Positions 1 through 11,260 are shown, numbered from the stretch's first letter. The stretch is 64,000 nucleotides of DNA from Lewinella sp. 4G2 (GCF_001625015.1 NZ_LVWJ02000014.1:2108001-2172000), one strand, 5' to 3'. The notes: generated by a model not told the origin, from the sequence alone. Program-made: numbers and translations.

Positions 1-3000
1 ACGGTTTCTGGCCTTGGCGCCGGCACTTACGGTGTTACGGTAACCGATGCTAACGGCTGTGACACGACTACAACCACTGCGATGGTTACTGAACCACTTC
101 TCTTGGAACTTGCCGCTACGACGACAGACGTTGATTGTAATGGCGGCGCAACGGGAACAATTGATCTCGTAGTTTCCGGCGGTGTCCTGCCGTACACCTA
201 CAGCTGGACGGGTGCTGGCGTCGTAGCAGACGCTCAGAATCAATCTGGTCTTGCCGCGGGCAGCTACGATGTAGTTGTAACTGACGCCAATGATTGTACG
301 GTGGATTCCACGATTGTCATTGAAGAAAGTTCTTCACTAGTGGCCGATATCATCAACGCTACTGTCGGTTGCGCTGGCGATGCCACTGCATCTCTCACCG
401 TAACGGTGACGGGTGGTGCTGAACCATATGCTTACAACTGGAGCAATGGAGAAGCTACTGCAACAATCACTGACCTTACGGCCGGAACGTATGAAGTGAC
501 GATCACCGACGCTAACGATTGTGAAACCGTTACCTCCGGTAGTGTAACCGAGCCTGATGCCCTTACGGCGGAGGTCTCTACTGCTACCGTCGCTTGTGCC
601 GGTGATGAGACAGCAAGCCTCAATGTGACCGTCACGGGTGGAACGGAACCTTACTCCTACAACTGGAGTAATGGTGCTGGCACCGCCACTATCGGTGACT
701 TGGCTGCCGGAACGTATGAAGTAACGATCACCGACGCCAACGACTGTGAAACGATTGCCTCCGGAAGTGTAACTGAACCTGATGCGTTTACCGCTGAAGT
801 CACCAATGCTACCGTTGACTGTGCGGGTGACGCCACGGCTAGCCTTACTGCAGAGGTCAATGGCGGAACGGAGCCCTACTCCTACAATTGGAGCAATGGT
901 GCCACTACCGCAACGGTTACTGACCTTGCAGCTGGCCTCTACGGTGTAACCGTTACTGATGCCAATGATTGTGAAATCATTACGGATGGTACGGTAACCG
1001 AACCAGAAGTGCTTGACCTCACGGTATCAACTTCCGATGTTGATTGTAATGGCACGGCCTCTGGCACCATCGAATTGACGGTCTCCGGCGGTGAAACGCC
1101 CTACACCTTCGCTTGGACTGGAACTGGTGTCGTTAGTGACGCTCAAAACCAGACCGGATTAGCTGCTGGTAGCTACGACGTTGTCGTTACGGATGCTAAC
1201 AATTGTACGGTGGACTCCACTATCGTTATCGAAGAGAGCGCTGCACTAGTAGCCGAAGTGGCTAACGCCACCGTTGATTGTGCTGGCGATGCCACGGCTA
1301 GTCTGACTGCCTCAGTAACTGGCGGAACTGAGCCTTACTCCTACGATTGGAGCAATGGCGCGTCAACCGCTACGATTACGGAGCTGACCGCTGGCACTTA
1401 TGATGTCACCATCACTGATGCTAACGACTGTGAAACAATTACCTCCGGTAGTGTCATCGAACCTGATGCCCTTACTACTGAAGTGATTAACGCTACCGTT
1501 GAGTGCGCGGGCGATGCTACGGCTAGCCTGACCGTTATGGTAACGGGTGGTACCGAGCCTTACTCCTACAACTGGAGCAATGGCGCTACAACCGCTACCA
1601 TCAGTGAGTTGACTGCTGGCACCTACGACGTGACGGTTACGGATGCTAATGACTGTGAGATTATTGGTGGAGGTTCCGTCACCGAGCCGGATGCCATCGA
1701 GCTTACTGCCGTTACCAGCGATGTCGAATGTAACGGAACGGCTTCCGGAACGATCGACCTCACCGTTACGGGTGGTGTTGCTCCCTACACCTATGCTTGG
1801 ACCGGTGACGGTGTCGTTACGGACGCTCAGAATCAGTCTGACTTGGCCGCTGGTAGCTACAATGTTGTAGTAACGGACGCTAACGATTGTACGGTAGACT
1901 CAACCATCGTGATCGAAGAAAACTCCTCTCTCGTAGCGGAAATTATCGATGCTACTGTTGACTGTGCAGGCGATGCTACGGCTAGCCTTACCGTTACCGT
2001 CTCCGGTGGCACCGAACCTTATGGATTTAACTGGAGTAACGGTGCTACCACCGCTACGATCAGCAACCTGGTCGCCGGAACGTACGAGGTAACTATTGTT
2101 GACGCCAACGACTGTGAGACAACAACCTCCGGTACGGTTACCGAACCGGATGCACTTACCGCTACTGTATCTGATGCAAGGGTAGATTGTGCCGGCGACG
2201 CCACGGCAAGCCTCACCGCAACTGTAGCTGGTGGCACGGAGCCATTCGCATACAGCTGGGATAACGGCGGGACTACCGCAACGATCTCTGATCTGGCTGC
2301 TGGCACCTACGAGGTAACCGTTACCGACGCTAATGACTGTGAATTCATCACTAGCGGCACGGTGACCGAGCCAGCTGCACTTACACTCGCCGCGACCACT
2401 ACCAATGTGGAATGTAATGGTGACGCATCCGGCACCATCGAACTGATGGTCACGGGTGGTGAAATGCCTTACACATACGTATGGACTGGTGCCGGTGTCG
2501 TCAGCGACGCTCAAAACCAGTCGGGCTTAGCCGCCGGAACCTACGACGTAGTCGTAACCGACGCTAACGACTGTACGGTCGATTCCACCATCGTTATCGA
2601 AGAGAACACTTCTCTGTCTGCAGAAGTAGCTGACGCTATGCTTGATTGTGCTGGCGATGCCACGGGTAATCTGACGGTTACGGTATCGGGTGGTTCCGAG
2701 CCATACGCTTACAACTGGAGCAACGGCGCCACTACTGCTACTATTAACGATCTGACTGCCGGAACCTACGAGGTGACGATCACTGACGCTAATGATTGTG
2801 AGACGACTGCCTTCGGTAATGTTACCGAGCCAGCTGCGCTCACGCTTGAAGTAGCTGATGCTATCCTAGACTGTGCCGACGATGAAACCGCTAGCCTCAC
2901 TGCTGCGGTAACTGGCGGCACGGAGCCATTCGCTTACAACTGGAGCAACGGTGCTACGTCCGCCACTGCATCAGATCTCGCGGCAGGTACTTACAGTGTA

Positions 3001-6000
3001 ACCGTGATTGATGCCAATGATTGTGAAATCATCGGTACCGGAACGGTTACTGAACCGGCTGCCATCGAACTCTCCGCTTCAGTAGAGAATGTCAACTGTT
3101 CAGGCGACGCGACTGGATCTATTACGCTCACCCCAAGCGGTGGTGTCGAACCATTCACCTACGTATGGACGGGTAACGGTGTTGTAGCTGACGCTCAAAA
3201 CCAAACCGACCTTACCGCGGGTAGCTACTCCGTCACCGTCACGGATGCCAATAACTGTACCGCAGATTCTACCATCGTGATTGAGGAAAACACTTCCCTC
3301 GTCGCTACGGTAGCTGATGCTACGACTGGCTGTGCGGATGATGCCACCGCATCACTCACGGTAATGGTAACCGGTGGTACTGAACCGTTCGCATACGCAT
3401 GGAGTAATGGGGCTACCGAAGCTACCGTCACGGACCTCACCGCCGGCGAGTACACAGTGACCGTAACCGATGCTAAAGATTGTTCAACCATCACTACTGG
3501 TACCGTAACTGCTCCTGATGTTCTCGCGATCGAAGGAACAACGTCTAATGTGGACTGTAGCGGTGATGCCTCTGGCACTATCGACATCACGGTAACCGGA
3601 GGAACGCCTCCTTATACTTATGCATGGACGGGCGCTGGCGTAGATGCTATGCAAGAGGACCAGGCAAACCTGAGCGCTGGATCCTACTCCGTAGTAGTGA
3701 CCGACGCTAACGACTGTAGTATCGAAGCTACTTACACCATCGAGGAAGGCATTGTATTCACCGCAACGGTGGAGGATGCATCTGTTGACTGTGCGGGTAA
3801 CACTGATGCTGCTTTGACGGCCGTTCCCAACGGTGGAGCTGAACCGTTCACCTACGTATGGAGCAATGGCACTACCAACGCAACCGCTACGGATCTTGCC
3901 GAAGGTATCTACGAGGTTACGGTAACCGACGCCAATGGCTGTACCGCCATCGCGGAAGGTGAAGTAACTGCACCGGAAGTACTGACGGCAACCTTCGTCA
4001 CTACTGAACTGGAGTGTAACGAAACCAATACTGCCGCAATCGACGTATCCATCCTCGGAGGAACACCTCCGTACACGGTGGACTGGGCCGATCTGGACGG
4101 CATGGACAACGTAGTAGACCGTGAAGGTCTTACCGCTGGACAGTACGCCGTTACTATCCGTGACGCCAACGACTGTGCCTTTGCCGAGATCTTCACCATC
4201 ATGCCCGCTGCAGTACTTACTACTGCGATCGAGCCGGATACGATCTGTACTAACTCTGGTGTAGGTGAACTCACGGTTGAGGTAAGTGGCGACGGGCCAT
4301 TCACCTACCTCTGGAGTAACGGTGAGACCACCGCTACAATCACCACGCTGGATGGTGGAACCTACTCCGTTACCGTCTCCAACGAGGATGGAAGTTGTAC
4401 TTCTATTCTGACTACCGATGTAGTAGAACTCGACGAGCTCTGTAACGAACTTGGAGACTACGTCTGGATTGACCTCAACCAGAACGGTCTCCAGGATCCA
4501 ATGGGTGGCCCCGCCACCAGCCCTGGAGCGGGAGCTAACGATGAGCCTCCAGTACCCGGTGTACTCGTCGAACTCTTCAATGGTGACGGTACTTCAACCG
4601 GACGCTTTGAAACTACCGATGAGAATGGTCTTTACCTGTTCACCGGCCTACCAAACGGTGAGTACTTCGTAACCTTCAGCAATCTGCCTCCCGATTACAT
4701 CGTGACCACGCCTAATGTAGATGGCAACGCAAGCGATGAAATTGATAGCGATGGTGTTGACGTTGCGGGAGTAATCACCACCCAAACGGTAGCCCTCAAC
4801 GGTAATGAATCAAACTTGACGCTTGACCTTGGTCTCTTCCAAAATCTCCCCTGTGAGATTGATGCGACGATCACTGAGGCACCCGCTTGTGATGACAATG
4901 GCACCGGCCGCTTTGTCTCGGACGACACTTACAGCTTCACCATCGTGGTGAATGGTGAGAACAGCTCCGAGCAGTGGACGATCAACCAGACCGACAACAA
5001 CGGCAACGCTATCATCGCGACGGGTAACTACGGCGAGGAATTCACCTTCTCCGGCTTGCCGGTACTTCAGGATGGTGACAATACCAGCCCAGTTGAACTG
5101 GTCATCACGGATGCTGAGGACAGCACTTGTGAAACGGTGATCACGTTCATGCCGACCTTCCCTTGTTCCGATGATTGTCTGATCACGGGTAGCGTTACTA
5201 CCGAACCTTTCTGTGACGATAACGGCACGCCATTTGACGACAGCGACGATGGCTTCTTCTTCGGATTTACCGTAGAAGCGCTCAACGCTACTTCTTCCGG
5301 ATTCACCGTATTCGATGCGGATGGTAACGAAATTGCCACCGGCACATACGGAACCGAAGTGATCGTCGGCCCATTCACTGCTGAAGACGTCCAAACAAGT
5401 TCCTCTGGAACCATGACTGTCATGGTGATGGCACGCGACAATGAGACGCCAGGTTGTAGCTACGTAGCTCGCCCGGTTGTGACAGACAACGTACTGACGT
5501 GTTCTGATAACTGCCAGGTAACACTCACTCTCCTTGGTACTGAGTGTGATGACAACGGCACGCCGGATATCTTCTCCGACGATGTGTGGTACGCCGATGT
5601 TGATGTTCAATTGAGCAACGTCGCTCAGTGGACCTCCAACTCACCCGGCGGCAACGGAGCAAATAACCCAGGTGTTACTCGCTTCGGTCCGTTCAACGAT
5701 CCCGTTAACGGAGTGGCTGAGATCACCGTCCGGTCTACGCGCTCTGACTTGAGCTGTGCCGAAACGATCACGGTGGAGGCTCCGGGCGAGACGTGTTCCA
5801 ATGATTGTACGCTGGCAGCAACCGTAATTTCTACGGAATGCTTCGACAACGGCACCCCATCACCACTGGATGATGAGTACACGGTGACGATTACCGTAAC
5901 GGGATCTGGTGATAACATCAGCCCCGACGGGTACATTATCAGAAATGTAGCGACTGGCGAAGTCGCCGGTGTTGGCCTCTACGGTCAGACCTACGTCTTC

Positions 6001-9000
6001 GGTCGCTTCCCGATCTTCGATGCTGACGGTAATCAGATTACTACTGATGTGTTCCGCGTAGAGGACGCTGAAAATGTCGCTTGTGGCTTCGACCTCGGTG
6101 TCGAAGTACCGGCTCCATGCTCCGTCCCGGATGAGGAATGCGAACTCGACATCGAAATCGTGTCAACTACCTGTCTGGATAACGGTACGGTAACGAACCC
6201 GGACGATGATGAGTACATCTTCGAATTGTTGGCTACTGGTGCAAGTGGTACTTACACAATTACCTACAACCTGCCTGACGGTCCGGTAACTGCTACCGGT
6301 ACTTTCGGCGTGGTAGAAACGTTTGGCCCCGCACCCGCTGACATTGCCGTCAACGGTAACATCTTCCCGGATGACGTTACGTGCACCGATGTAGGCGCTT
6401 TCTTCGTACAACCTACGGGCCCCTGTACGGAATGTCGCCTTACCGTGACTGAACTCAGCAATGAGTGCAACGATAACGGTACGGCTACTCCGTCTGACGA
6501 CTTCTTTACCGTAACGGTACGAGTCACCGCTGCATCCGGAGGAGCTGGCTACATGGCTACGCTTCCGGACGGAACTACGCTAATTGGTCTTTACAACTCC
6601 GCGGATTCCATCGTGGTAATTGACTTCCCCGTCGCCGACGGTGATGCAACCGTAACCTTCATGGATCTTCAGTTCACCGACCAGTGTGAGCAGACGATCA
6701 CCTTCGCCGCTCCAACCGAGCCTTGTGGAGACTGTGAGATCAATGCTGCCCTTATCACTCAGTCCGACTGTAATGATGCGGGTACGAATGATGACCCAAG
6801 TGATGACTTCTTCACCGCAACCATCATCGTGACCGCTGAGAACGGCAGTGCAGATGGCTGGCTGATAGCAGGTTCTGATTTCACTGGTGCCTACAATGAG
6901 CCGACTACGCTCACGCTTCCGGTAGGTACAGATGTGCTGCTCGAAATCATCGATCAGGTTAACGCTGATTGTACGACCGAGCTGGCCATTGCTGCTCCGG
7001 ATGCTTGTTCCGTTCCTCCGTGTGATATCACTATCACCCAAATTGGTACGGCACAGTGCCGCGACCGGGCTGATGGCGGTTACACGGTAACCATTGAGGT
7101 CAACAACACTGGTGCTCTCGCTGGCGGAACCTTCACCCTTGCCGGTGGAAGAACCGGAACCTATGGTGTACCAATCGTTGTGACTGTTGAGGACGCTTGC
7201 CGCCCCATCACGGTTACCATCACGGATACTGCTGACGATGAGTGTACGGAAACAATTACTCTCGAGGCGCCAGTGGTCACGGTTGTAGCTCCAGCTGACG
7301 TAGACCAGGTTAATGACACCGACCTGGTATGTACTGACATAAATGGAATCCTCAACGTGACGAGTAGCACCGACCTTACGGGTAACGCAACCGTCACGGG
7401 TTGTGGAACCTCCGGAATCTCTTTCGTAGATAACATCATTGAAAATGATGCCTGTGACGGAGTCGTGATCGAACGGACTTTCCAGGTAACCTCCTGCGAT
7501 GGTGAAGTGATTAGCGACAAGCAACTTATCACTATCCGCGCTCCACAAATCACCGATGTTGTCTTCCCCACGGGTGACTTCAACTTCACGTGTGATGATG
7601 AGCTTACGGACACTGATGACAATGGCAATCCTACTATTGCTGTTACCGGATCTCCTTACCTGGTTACGGCCTTCACCGACTCTCTGTCGATTCCAAACGG
7701 TTCTTGTGACAACATCACCGTAACCTACGTGGATACGGAGAACGACGACGCAACTTGTGCAGGAAACCGTACGGTAACCCGTACCTGGACGGCCACCGAT
7801 GCTTGTACTGGTGAGGAAACAACCAGCTCGCAGACCATCAACTTTGTCGATGAAACTGCTCCGGTTATCTCTTGCCCGATCAGCAATCACTACTGCCCGG
7901 TTATTGAGGAGAACATCATGCTCTTCCCAATGGACGCCTTCGATTGTGTCGCCACCTTCGAGGTGCCACTTCCCGAAGTGACCGATGCCTGTTCCGATGA
8001 GTTCACCATTGTGACCACGATATTGGATGCCAACGGCGATGTTGCATTTGTACTCGACGCAAATGCAACTGACCGTACCATTCAGTTAGGGGCTGGCGAC
8101 TACACCATCCGCTACGACGTAACGGACGACTGTGGAAATGCTAGCTCTATCGACTGCATCATCCGCATTGCGGATACGCAGGAGCCCGCGGCCATCTGTA
8201 TTGGCGATATTAATATCAGTGTCGGTGGATACGGCCTCGCACGCATCTACAGCCAGATGATTGACCTGGGTAGCTACGACAACTGTGGCGTAGACAGCCT
8301 CCTGGTCCGCCGTGAAATTCTCGTGGATCCAATTACTGGAGATACGCTGGATACACCAATTTGGAGTGCATGGAATGAATTCGCTACGGTAGACTGTAAC
8401 GACGCTGGCTCAATCGTTCGTATTGAGCTCCGCGTAGTTGACCTGGCCGGAAACGAAAACGTCTGTACTACTCGCGCTTCAGTTGTGGACAATACGCTGC
8501 CTTACTGTACCGGTCTGGAAGACCTCGTACTCGAATGTACTGACCTACCCGCCGGATTTGACGGTAGCGATACCCTCGCTCTCCAAGCACAATTCGGTAC
8601 GCCTGTTGTCATCGACAACTGTGCTGCTAGCGCAATCGAACTGGAGCCCGTCACCAACCTCGACGTTTGTAATGGATCCGGAACTATCCTGCGCCGCTGG
8701 TTGGCCGTCGACGGAGTTGGTAACGTGAGCGCTCAGGAGTTCACCCAACTGATTACGATTAACGCTAATACTGGCTTCACGCTAGCATTCCCCGCCGACC
8801 TGGTGACGGACTGTACCGAAAGCCTGGCTGGTGTCGATGTGATTGGTGGTGGTTGCGCTGATCTCTCCATCACATTTGTTGATGTGGAAGGCGAAGTGAC
8901 CAATGAGGACGGTGATGTTTGCCTCGTTATCGAGCGTACCTACACGGTGATCAATAACTGTGTATTCAACGCCGATAGCGACACGCCAGTAGCCATTAAC

Positions 9001-11220
9001 CGTGATGAGGCTTGTGTGGGTGCCAACGGCACCTCCATCACTTACGCCAACGTAAATGGTGGCTTGACCTACGTCGACGTAGACGCTGACTTTACCAACA
9101 ACACGCCCGCCGCTGGTGAGCTTGCTTGTACCGATGCTAACCCCGCCGGTTACGTGCGTTCCTTCACCAATACGGGTGCCTGGACGTACACGCAACGGAT
9201 CGCCATCGATGACAACACCACTCCGGTACTTGTCCCAACGGTGCCCGAAGCATTCTGTACGACGGAAGGTGATGACTGCGAGGCGATGGTAACCATCCCA
9301 ATCACGCTCGAAGCTGAGTGTACTACCGTTGGTGCCAACTGGCTCGTACTCATCGATCTGAACAGTGACGGAATCACGGAAATGAATCTCCCACAGAACC
9401 TCGTCGTTCAGGGCACATTCCCGAACTTCTTTATCGAAGCTTCCCTGCCGGTTGGTGACCACATCATGACCCTGCGTTACGTAGATGGTTGTGACAATGG
9501 TACCTCAGAAACGATTCCGTTCTCCGTGATCGACTGTTCAATCCCGGATCCGATCTGTTTCGATGGATACGTCGCTAACCTGGAGGTACTCGATACACCA
9601 GTTACTACCACTGATGGCGAAACCGTCACGGAAGGCGTACTGGTAGATGCCGCCGTGCTCGCTAGCTGCAACATTGAAGACTGTAGCGGAGCATTCCGCT
9701 TCTCAGTCAACCGGATCGGTGAAGCTGCCAATGTTGAAGCTTCCAACGTTCTGCTCACTTGTGACGACCGCTACCGCGTAGAACTGGAAGTCTACATGTG
9801 GGACCAGGCGAACAACCCGAATGCTGTACAACCTGATGGATCTATTGGCGGTCCGAACTGGAAGATGTGTACCGTTGAGGTGCTGGTACAAGATCCTGAT
9901 GCAGTCTGTAATAACTGTGCAGGAAACGGTAGCATCACCATCGGTGGTAACATTAAGCTATCCAATGGCATCGCTGTACCAAATGTAGAAGTCGAGTTCG
10001 AAGGCACGCAGAACGGTCTTGATCTCACTGATGACCAGGGTGATTACGCAATGACCGACGCTACGCCAGGTGATTACACGATCACTCCATTCCTCGAAGA
10101 TGATATCGCAAATGGTGTCACTACGATTGATGAGTTGATCCTACAACGCCACTTACTTGGTCTGACGGTCATCACTGACCCACACGTATTCATGGCGGCT
10201 GACCTGAACAATAGTGGTACGCTGACTATCCTTGACCGGATTATCATGCGCTCCATTATTCTCGGCAATACGCAGACTCTGCCTGCGGGTGATGTCTGGC
10301 GCTTCGTCCCGGTCAGCTACATGGATGCCATGACGAACGCAAACATCGGACTGACGAAGGATGCGCCGAGCGAGATCGTTCTGGATGACATCACAAGCTG
10401 TACCTACGACAATGACTTCGTAGCCATCAAGATGGGTGACCTCAACAACTCAGTTGAGATCTACTCTACGGATGGCATCCTGATCAATGGTCGGGTAGGG
10501 CGCGCCGACAACGGTACGCACCCCATTAACGTTGAGAACGTGAAGTTTGAGCGGGGCGCTACCTTAGAAGTACCCGTACGGATGCAGGACATGACGACAC
10601 TAGCCGGCATGCAGTTCTCCCTGCGATTAGCTACGGATGCTCTCCAAATCCTCGACGTAACGCCAGGTTTGCTTCCCGAAGCTAAACTAGGACTGTTACG
10701 GATGGATGCCGGAATCATTTCCGCCAACTGGACCAATCTGAACGCTGATGTGTCGGGTAATGAAGTCTTGTTCACGCTGACGCTCAAGGCATCGACAACT
10801 GGTGAACTCAGTGAGATCCTCAAGTTGGGCAATGCACCAACGCCCACCGAAGCTTATACCGTCGGTGATGAAGAGGTACTTGACCTCACGCTGAATTTCA
10901 CGGAGGCACCGGTCACGGTAGCTCCTGGAGTTGCTGGAGTGGGAGAGGAAGTGCTTGAACTAGGTATTGAACTTGGGCAGAACTTCCCGAACCCGTTCAT
11001 CGACCAAACACAGATCACTTTTACCCTCCCAGAAGCGGGTGAAGCCACGCTTAGTGTTTACGATCTCTTTGGCCGGGTACTCCGCGAAGTGAAGAGTGAT
11101 TTCGTAGCCGGTCAACATACTGTAACCATTGACGGCGATAATCTCGCTTCCGGCACCATGATCTACACGCTCTCGTTCAAAGACCAGACGCTTTCTCGGA
11201 CAATGATCAAGACCCAGTAG
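1..11220 (+). CDS. Giant SprB-repeat surface protein with T9SS sorting domain (5' partial)
   Basis: The frame is open from base 1, so the true start lies upstream; 3739 residues are visible. Domains in order: about 20 SprB-like modules (residues 1-1480, signature GG-x-x-PY-x-Y-x-W followed by AG-x-Y-x-V-x-V-x-DAN-x-C), an SdrD-B-like domain beginning LGDYVWIDLNQNGLQD (about 1484-1615), eight modules of about 100 residues with a C-x-DNGT-x-x-DD signature (1618-2430), a region with CPISNHYCPV (about 2625), a dockerin-like calcium loop ADLNNSGTLTILD (about 3400), a cohesin-like segment (about 3504-3633), and a type A sorting domain starting QNFPNPF (3660 to end). Such proteins are exported by the type IX secretion system and displayed or released at the cell surface; SprB itself is a gliding adhesin in Flavobacterium. 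An adhesin role is inferred. A terminator follows closely, so it is probably the last gene of its transcript. Confidence 0.93.
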   Translation, partial: TVSGLGAGTYGVTVTDANGCDTTTTTAMVTEPLLLELAATTTDVDCNGGATGTIDLVVSGGVLPYTYSWTGAGVVADAQNQSGLAAGSYDVVVTDANDCTVDSTIVIEESSSLVADIINATVGCAGDATASLTVTVTGGAEPYAYNWSNGEATATITDLTAGTYEVTITDANDCETVTSGSVTEPDALTAEVSTATVACAGDETASLNVTVTGGTEPYSYNWSNGAGTATIGDLAAGTYEVTITDANDCETIASGSVTEPDAFTAEVTNATVDCAGDATASLTAEVNGGTEPYSYNWSNGATTATVTDLAAGLYGVTVTDANDCEIITDGTVTEPEVLDLTVSTSDVDCNGTASGTIELTVSGGETPYTFAWTGTGVVSDAQNQTGLAAGSYDVVVTDANNCTVDSTIVIEESAALVAEVANATVDCAGDATASLTASVTGGTEPYSYDWSNGASTATITELTAGTYDVTITDANDCETITSGSVIEPDALTTEVINATVECAGDATASLTVMVTGGTEPYSYNWSNGATTATISELTAGTYDVTVTDANDCEIIGGGSVTEPDAIELTAVTSDVECNGTASGTIDLTVTGGVAPYTYAWTGDGVVTDAQNQSDLAAGSYNVVVTDANDCTVDSTIVIEENSSLVAEIIDATVDCAGDATASLTVTVSGGTEPYGFNWSNGATTATISNLVAGTYEVTIVDANDCETTTSGTVTEPDALTATVSDARVDCAGDATASLTATVAGGTEPFAYSWDNGGTTATISDLAAGTYEVTVTDANDCEFITSGTVTEPAALTLAATTTNVECNGDASGTIELMVTGGEMPYTYVWTGAGVVSDAQNQSGLAAGTYDVVVTDANDCTVDSTIVIEENTSLSAEVADAMLDCAGDATGNLTVTVSGGSEPYAYNWSNGATTATINDLTAGTYEVTITDANDCETTAFGNVTEPAALTLEVADAILDCADDETASLTAAVTGGTEPFAYNWSNGATSATASDLAAGTYSVTVIDANDCEIIGTGTVTEPAAIELSASVENVNCSGDATGSITLTPSGGVEPFTYVWTGNGVVADAQNQTDLTAGSYSVTVTDANNCTADSTIVIEENTSLVATVADATTGCADDATASLTVMVTGGTEPFAYAWSNGATEATVTDLTAGEYTVTVTDAKDCSTITTGTVTAPDVLAIEGTTSNVDCSGDASGTIDITVTGGTPPYTYAWTGAGVDAMQEDQANLSAGSYSVVVTDANDCSIEATYTIEEGIVFTATVEDASVDCAGNTDAALTAVPNGGAEPFTYVWSNGTTNATATDLAEGIYEVTVTDANGCTAIAEGEVTAPEVLTATFVTTELECNETNTAAIDVSILGGTPPYTVDWADLDGMDNVVDREGLTAGQYAVTIRDANDCAFAEIFTIMPAAVLTTAIEPDTICTNSGVGELTVEVSGDGPFTYLWSNGETTATITTLDGGTYSVTVSNEDGSCTSILTTDVVELDELCNELGDYVWIDLNQNGLQDPMGGPATSPGAGANDEPPVPGVLVELFNGDGTSTGRFETTDENGLYLFTGLPNGEYFVTFSNLPPDYIVTTPNVDGNASDEIDSDGVDVAGVITTQTVALNGNESNLTLDLGLFQNLPCEIDATITEAPACDDNGTGRFVSDDTYSFTIVVNGENSSEQWTINQTDNNGNAIIATGNYGEEFTFSGLPVLQDGDNTSPVELVITDAEDSTCETVITFMPTFPCSDDCLITGSVTTEPFCDDNGTPFDDSDDGFFFGFTVEALNATSSGFTVFDADGNEIATGTYGTEVIVGPFTAEDVQTSSSGTMTVMVMARDNETPGCSYVARPVVTDNVLTCSDNCQVTLTLLGTECDDNGTPDIFSDDVWYADVDVQLSNVAQWTSNSPGGNGANNPGVTRFGPFNDPVNGVAEITVRSTRSDLSCAETITVEAPGETCSNDCTLAATVISTECFDNGTPSPLDDEYTVTITVTGSGDNISPDGYIIRNVATGEVAGVGLYGQTYVFGRFPIFDADGNQITTDVFRVEDAENVACGFDLGVEVPAPCSVPDEECELDIEIVSTTCLDNGTVTNPDDDEYIFELLATGASGTYTITYNLPDGPVTATGTFGVVETFGPAPADIAVNGNIFPDDVTCTDVGAFFVQPTGPCTECRLTVTELSNECNDNGTATPSDDFFTVTVRVTAASGGAGYMATLPDGTTLIGLYNSADSIVVIDFPVADGDATVTFMDLQFTDQCEQTITFAAPTEPCGDCEINAALITQSDCNDAGTNDDPSDDFFTATIIVTAENGSADGWLIAGSDFTGAYNEPTTLTLPVGTDVLLEIIDQVNADCTTELAIAAPDACSVPPCDITITQIGTAQCRDRADGGYTVTIEVNNTGALAGGTFTLAGGRTGTYGVPIVVTVEDACRPITVTITDTADDECTETITLEAPVVTVVAPADVDQVNDTDLVCTDINGILNVTSSTDLTGNATVTGCGTSGISFVDNIIENDACDGVVIERTFQVTSCDGEVISDKQLITIRAPQITDVVFPTGDFNFTCDDELTDTDDNGNPTIAVTGSPYLVTAFTDSLSIPNGSCDNITVTYVDTENDDATCAGNRTVTRTWTATDACTGEETTSSQTINFVDETAPVISCPISNHYCPVIEENIMLFPMDAFDCVATFEVPLPEVTDACSDEFTIVTTILDANGDVAFVLDANATDRTIQLGAGDYTIRYDVTDDCGNASSIDCIIRIADTQEPAAICIGDINISVGGYGLARIYSQMIDLGSYDNCGVDSLLVRREILVDPITGDTLDTPIWSAWNEFATVDCNDAGSIVRIELRVVDLAGNENVCTTRASVVDNTLPYCTGLEDLVLECTDLPAGFDGSDTLALQAQFGTPVVIDNCAASAIELEPVTNLDVCNGSGTILRRWLAVDGVGNVSAQEFTQLITINANTGFTLAFPADLVTDCTESLAGVDVIGGGCADLSITFVDVEGEVTNEDGDVCLVIERTYTVINNCVFNADSDTPVAINRDEACVGANGTSITYANVNGGLTYVDVDADFTNNTPAAGELACTDANPAGYVRSFTNTGAWTYTQRIAIDDNTTPVLVPTVPEAFCTTEGDDCEAMVTIPITLEAECTTVGANWLVLIDLNSDGITEMNLPQNLVVQGTFPNFFIEASLPVGDHIMTLRYVDGCDNGTSETIPFSVIDCSIPDPICFDGYVANLEVLDTPVTTTDGETVTEGVLVDAAVLASCNIEDCSGAFRFSVNRIGEAANVEASNVLLTCDDRYRVELEVYMWDQANNPNAVQPDGSIGGPNWKMCTVEVLVQDPDAVCNNCAGNGSITIGGNIKLSNGIAVPNVEVEFEGTQNGLDLTDDQGDYAMTDATPGDYTITPFLEDDIANGVTTIDELILQRHLLGLTVITDPHVFMAADLNNSGTLTILDRIIMRSIILGNTQTLPAGDVWRFVPVSYMDAMTNANIGLTKDAPSEIVLDDITSCTYDNDFVAIKMGDLNNSVEIYSTDGILINGRVGRADNGTHPINVENVKFERGATLEVPVRMQDMTTLAGMQFSLRLATDALQILDVTPGLLPEAKLGLLRMDAGIISANWTNLNADVSGNEVLFTLTLKASTTGELSEILKLGNAPTPTEAYTVGDEEVLDLTLNFTEAPVTVAPGVAGVGEEVLELGIELGQNFPNPFIDQTQITFTLPEAGEATLSVYDLFGRVLREVKSDFVAGQHTVTIDGDNLASGTMIYTLSFKDQTLSRTMIKTQ
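136..4440 (+). repeat. SprB-like repeat array with two alternating unit types
   Basis: Units of 78 codons (type B, with a WTG-x-GVV-x-DAQNQ segment) and 75 codons (type A, with WSNG-x-x-TAT) alternate. Type B units start at 136, 1045, 1729, 2413, 3097, 3556 and 4015. The spacings are 909, 684, 684, 684, 459 and 459 bases, so the order is B-A-A-A, then B-A-A three times, then B-A three times. Identity is highest in the middle and falls toward the 3' end, where the last two units are degenerate. Confidence 0.9.
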
Positions 11221-11260
11221 GGCCACACAGTAAGCTCAGGATAAACTGAGCATTGGATAG

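Noticed and set aside
136-4440. Regularly spaced repeats that could suggest a CRISPR array
   Set aside because: Units are 225-234 bases, multiples of three, and translate to SprB-like modules; there are no short identical repeats with unique spacers.
6580-7890. Long open frame on the minus strand (436 codons) inside the SprB-repeat gene, and many others between 400 and 11200
   Set aside because: They mirror the repetitive, biased codons of the plus-strand gene, give low-complexity or repeated sequences, and have no start signals or family motifs.
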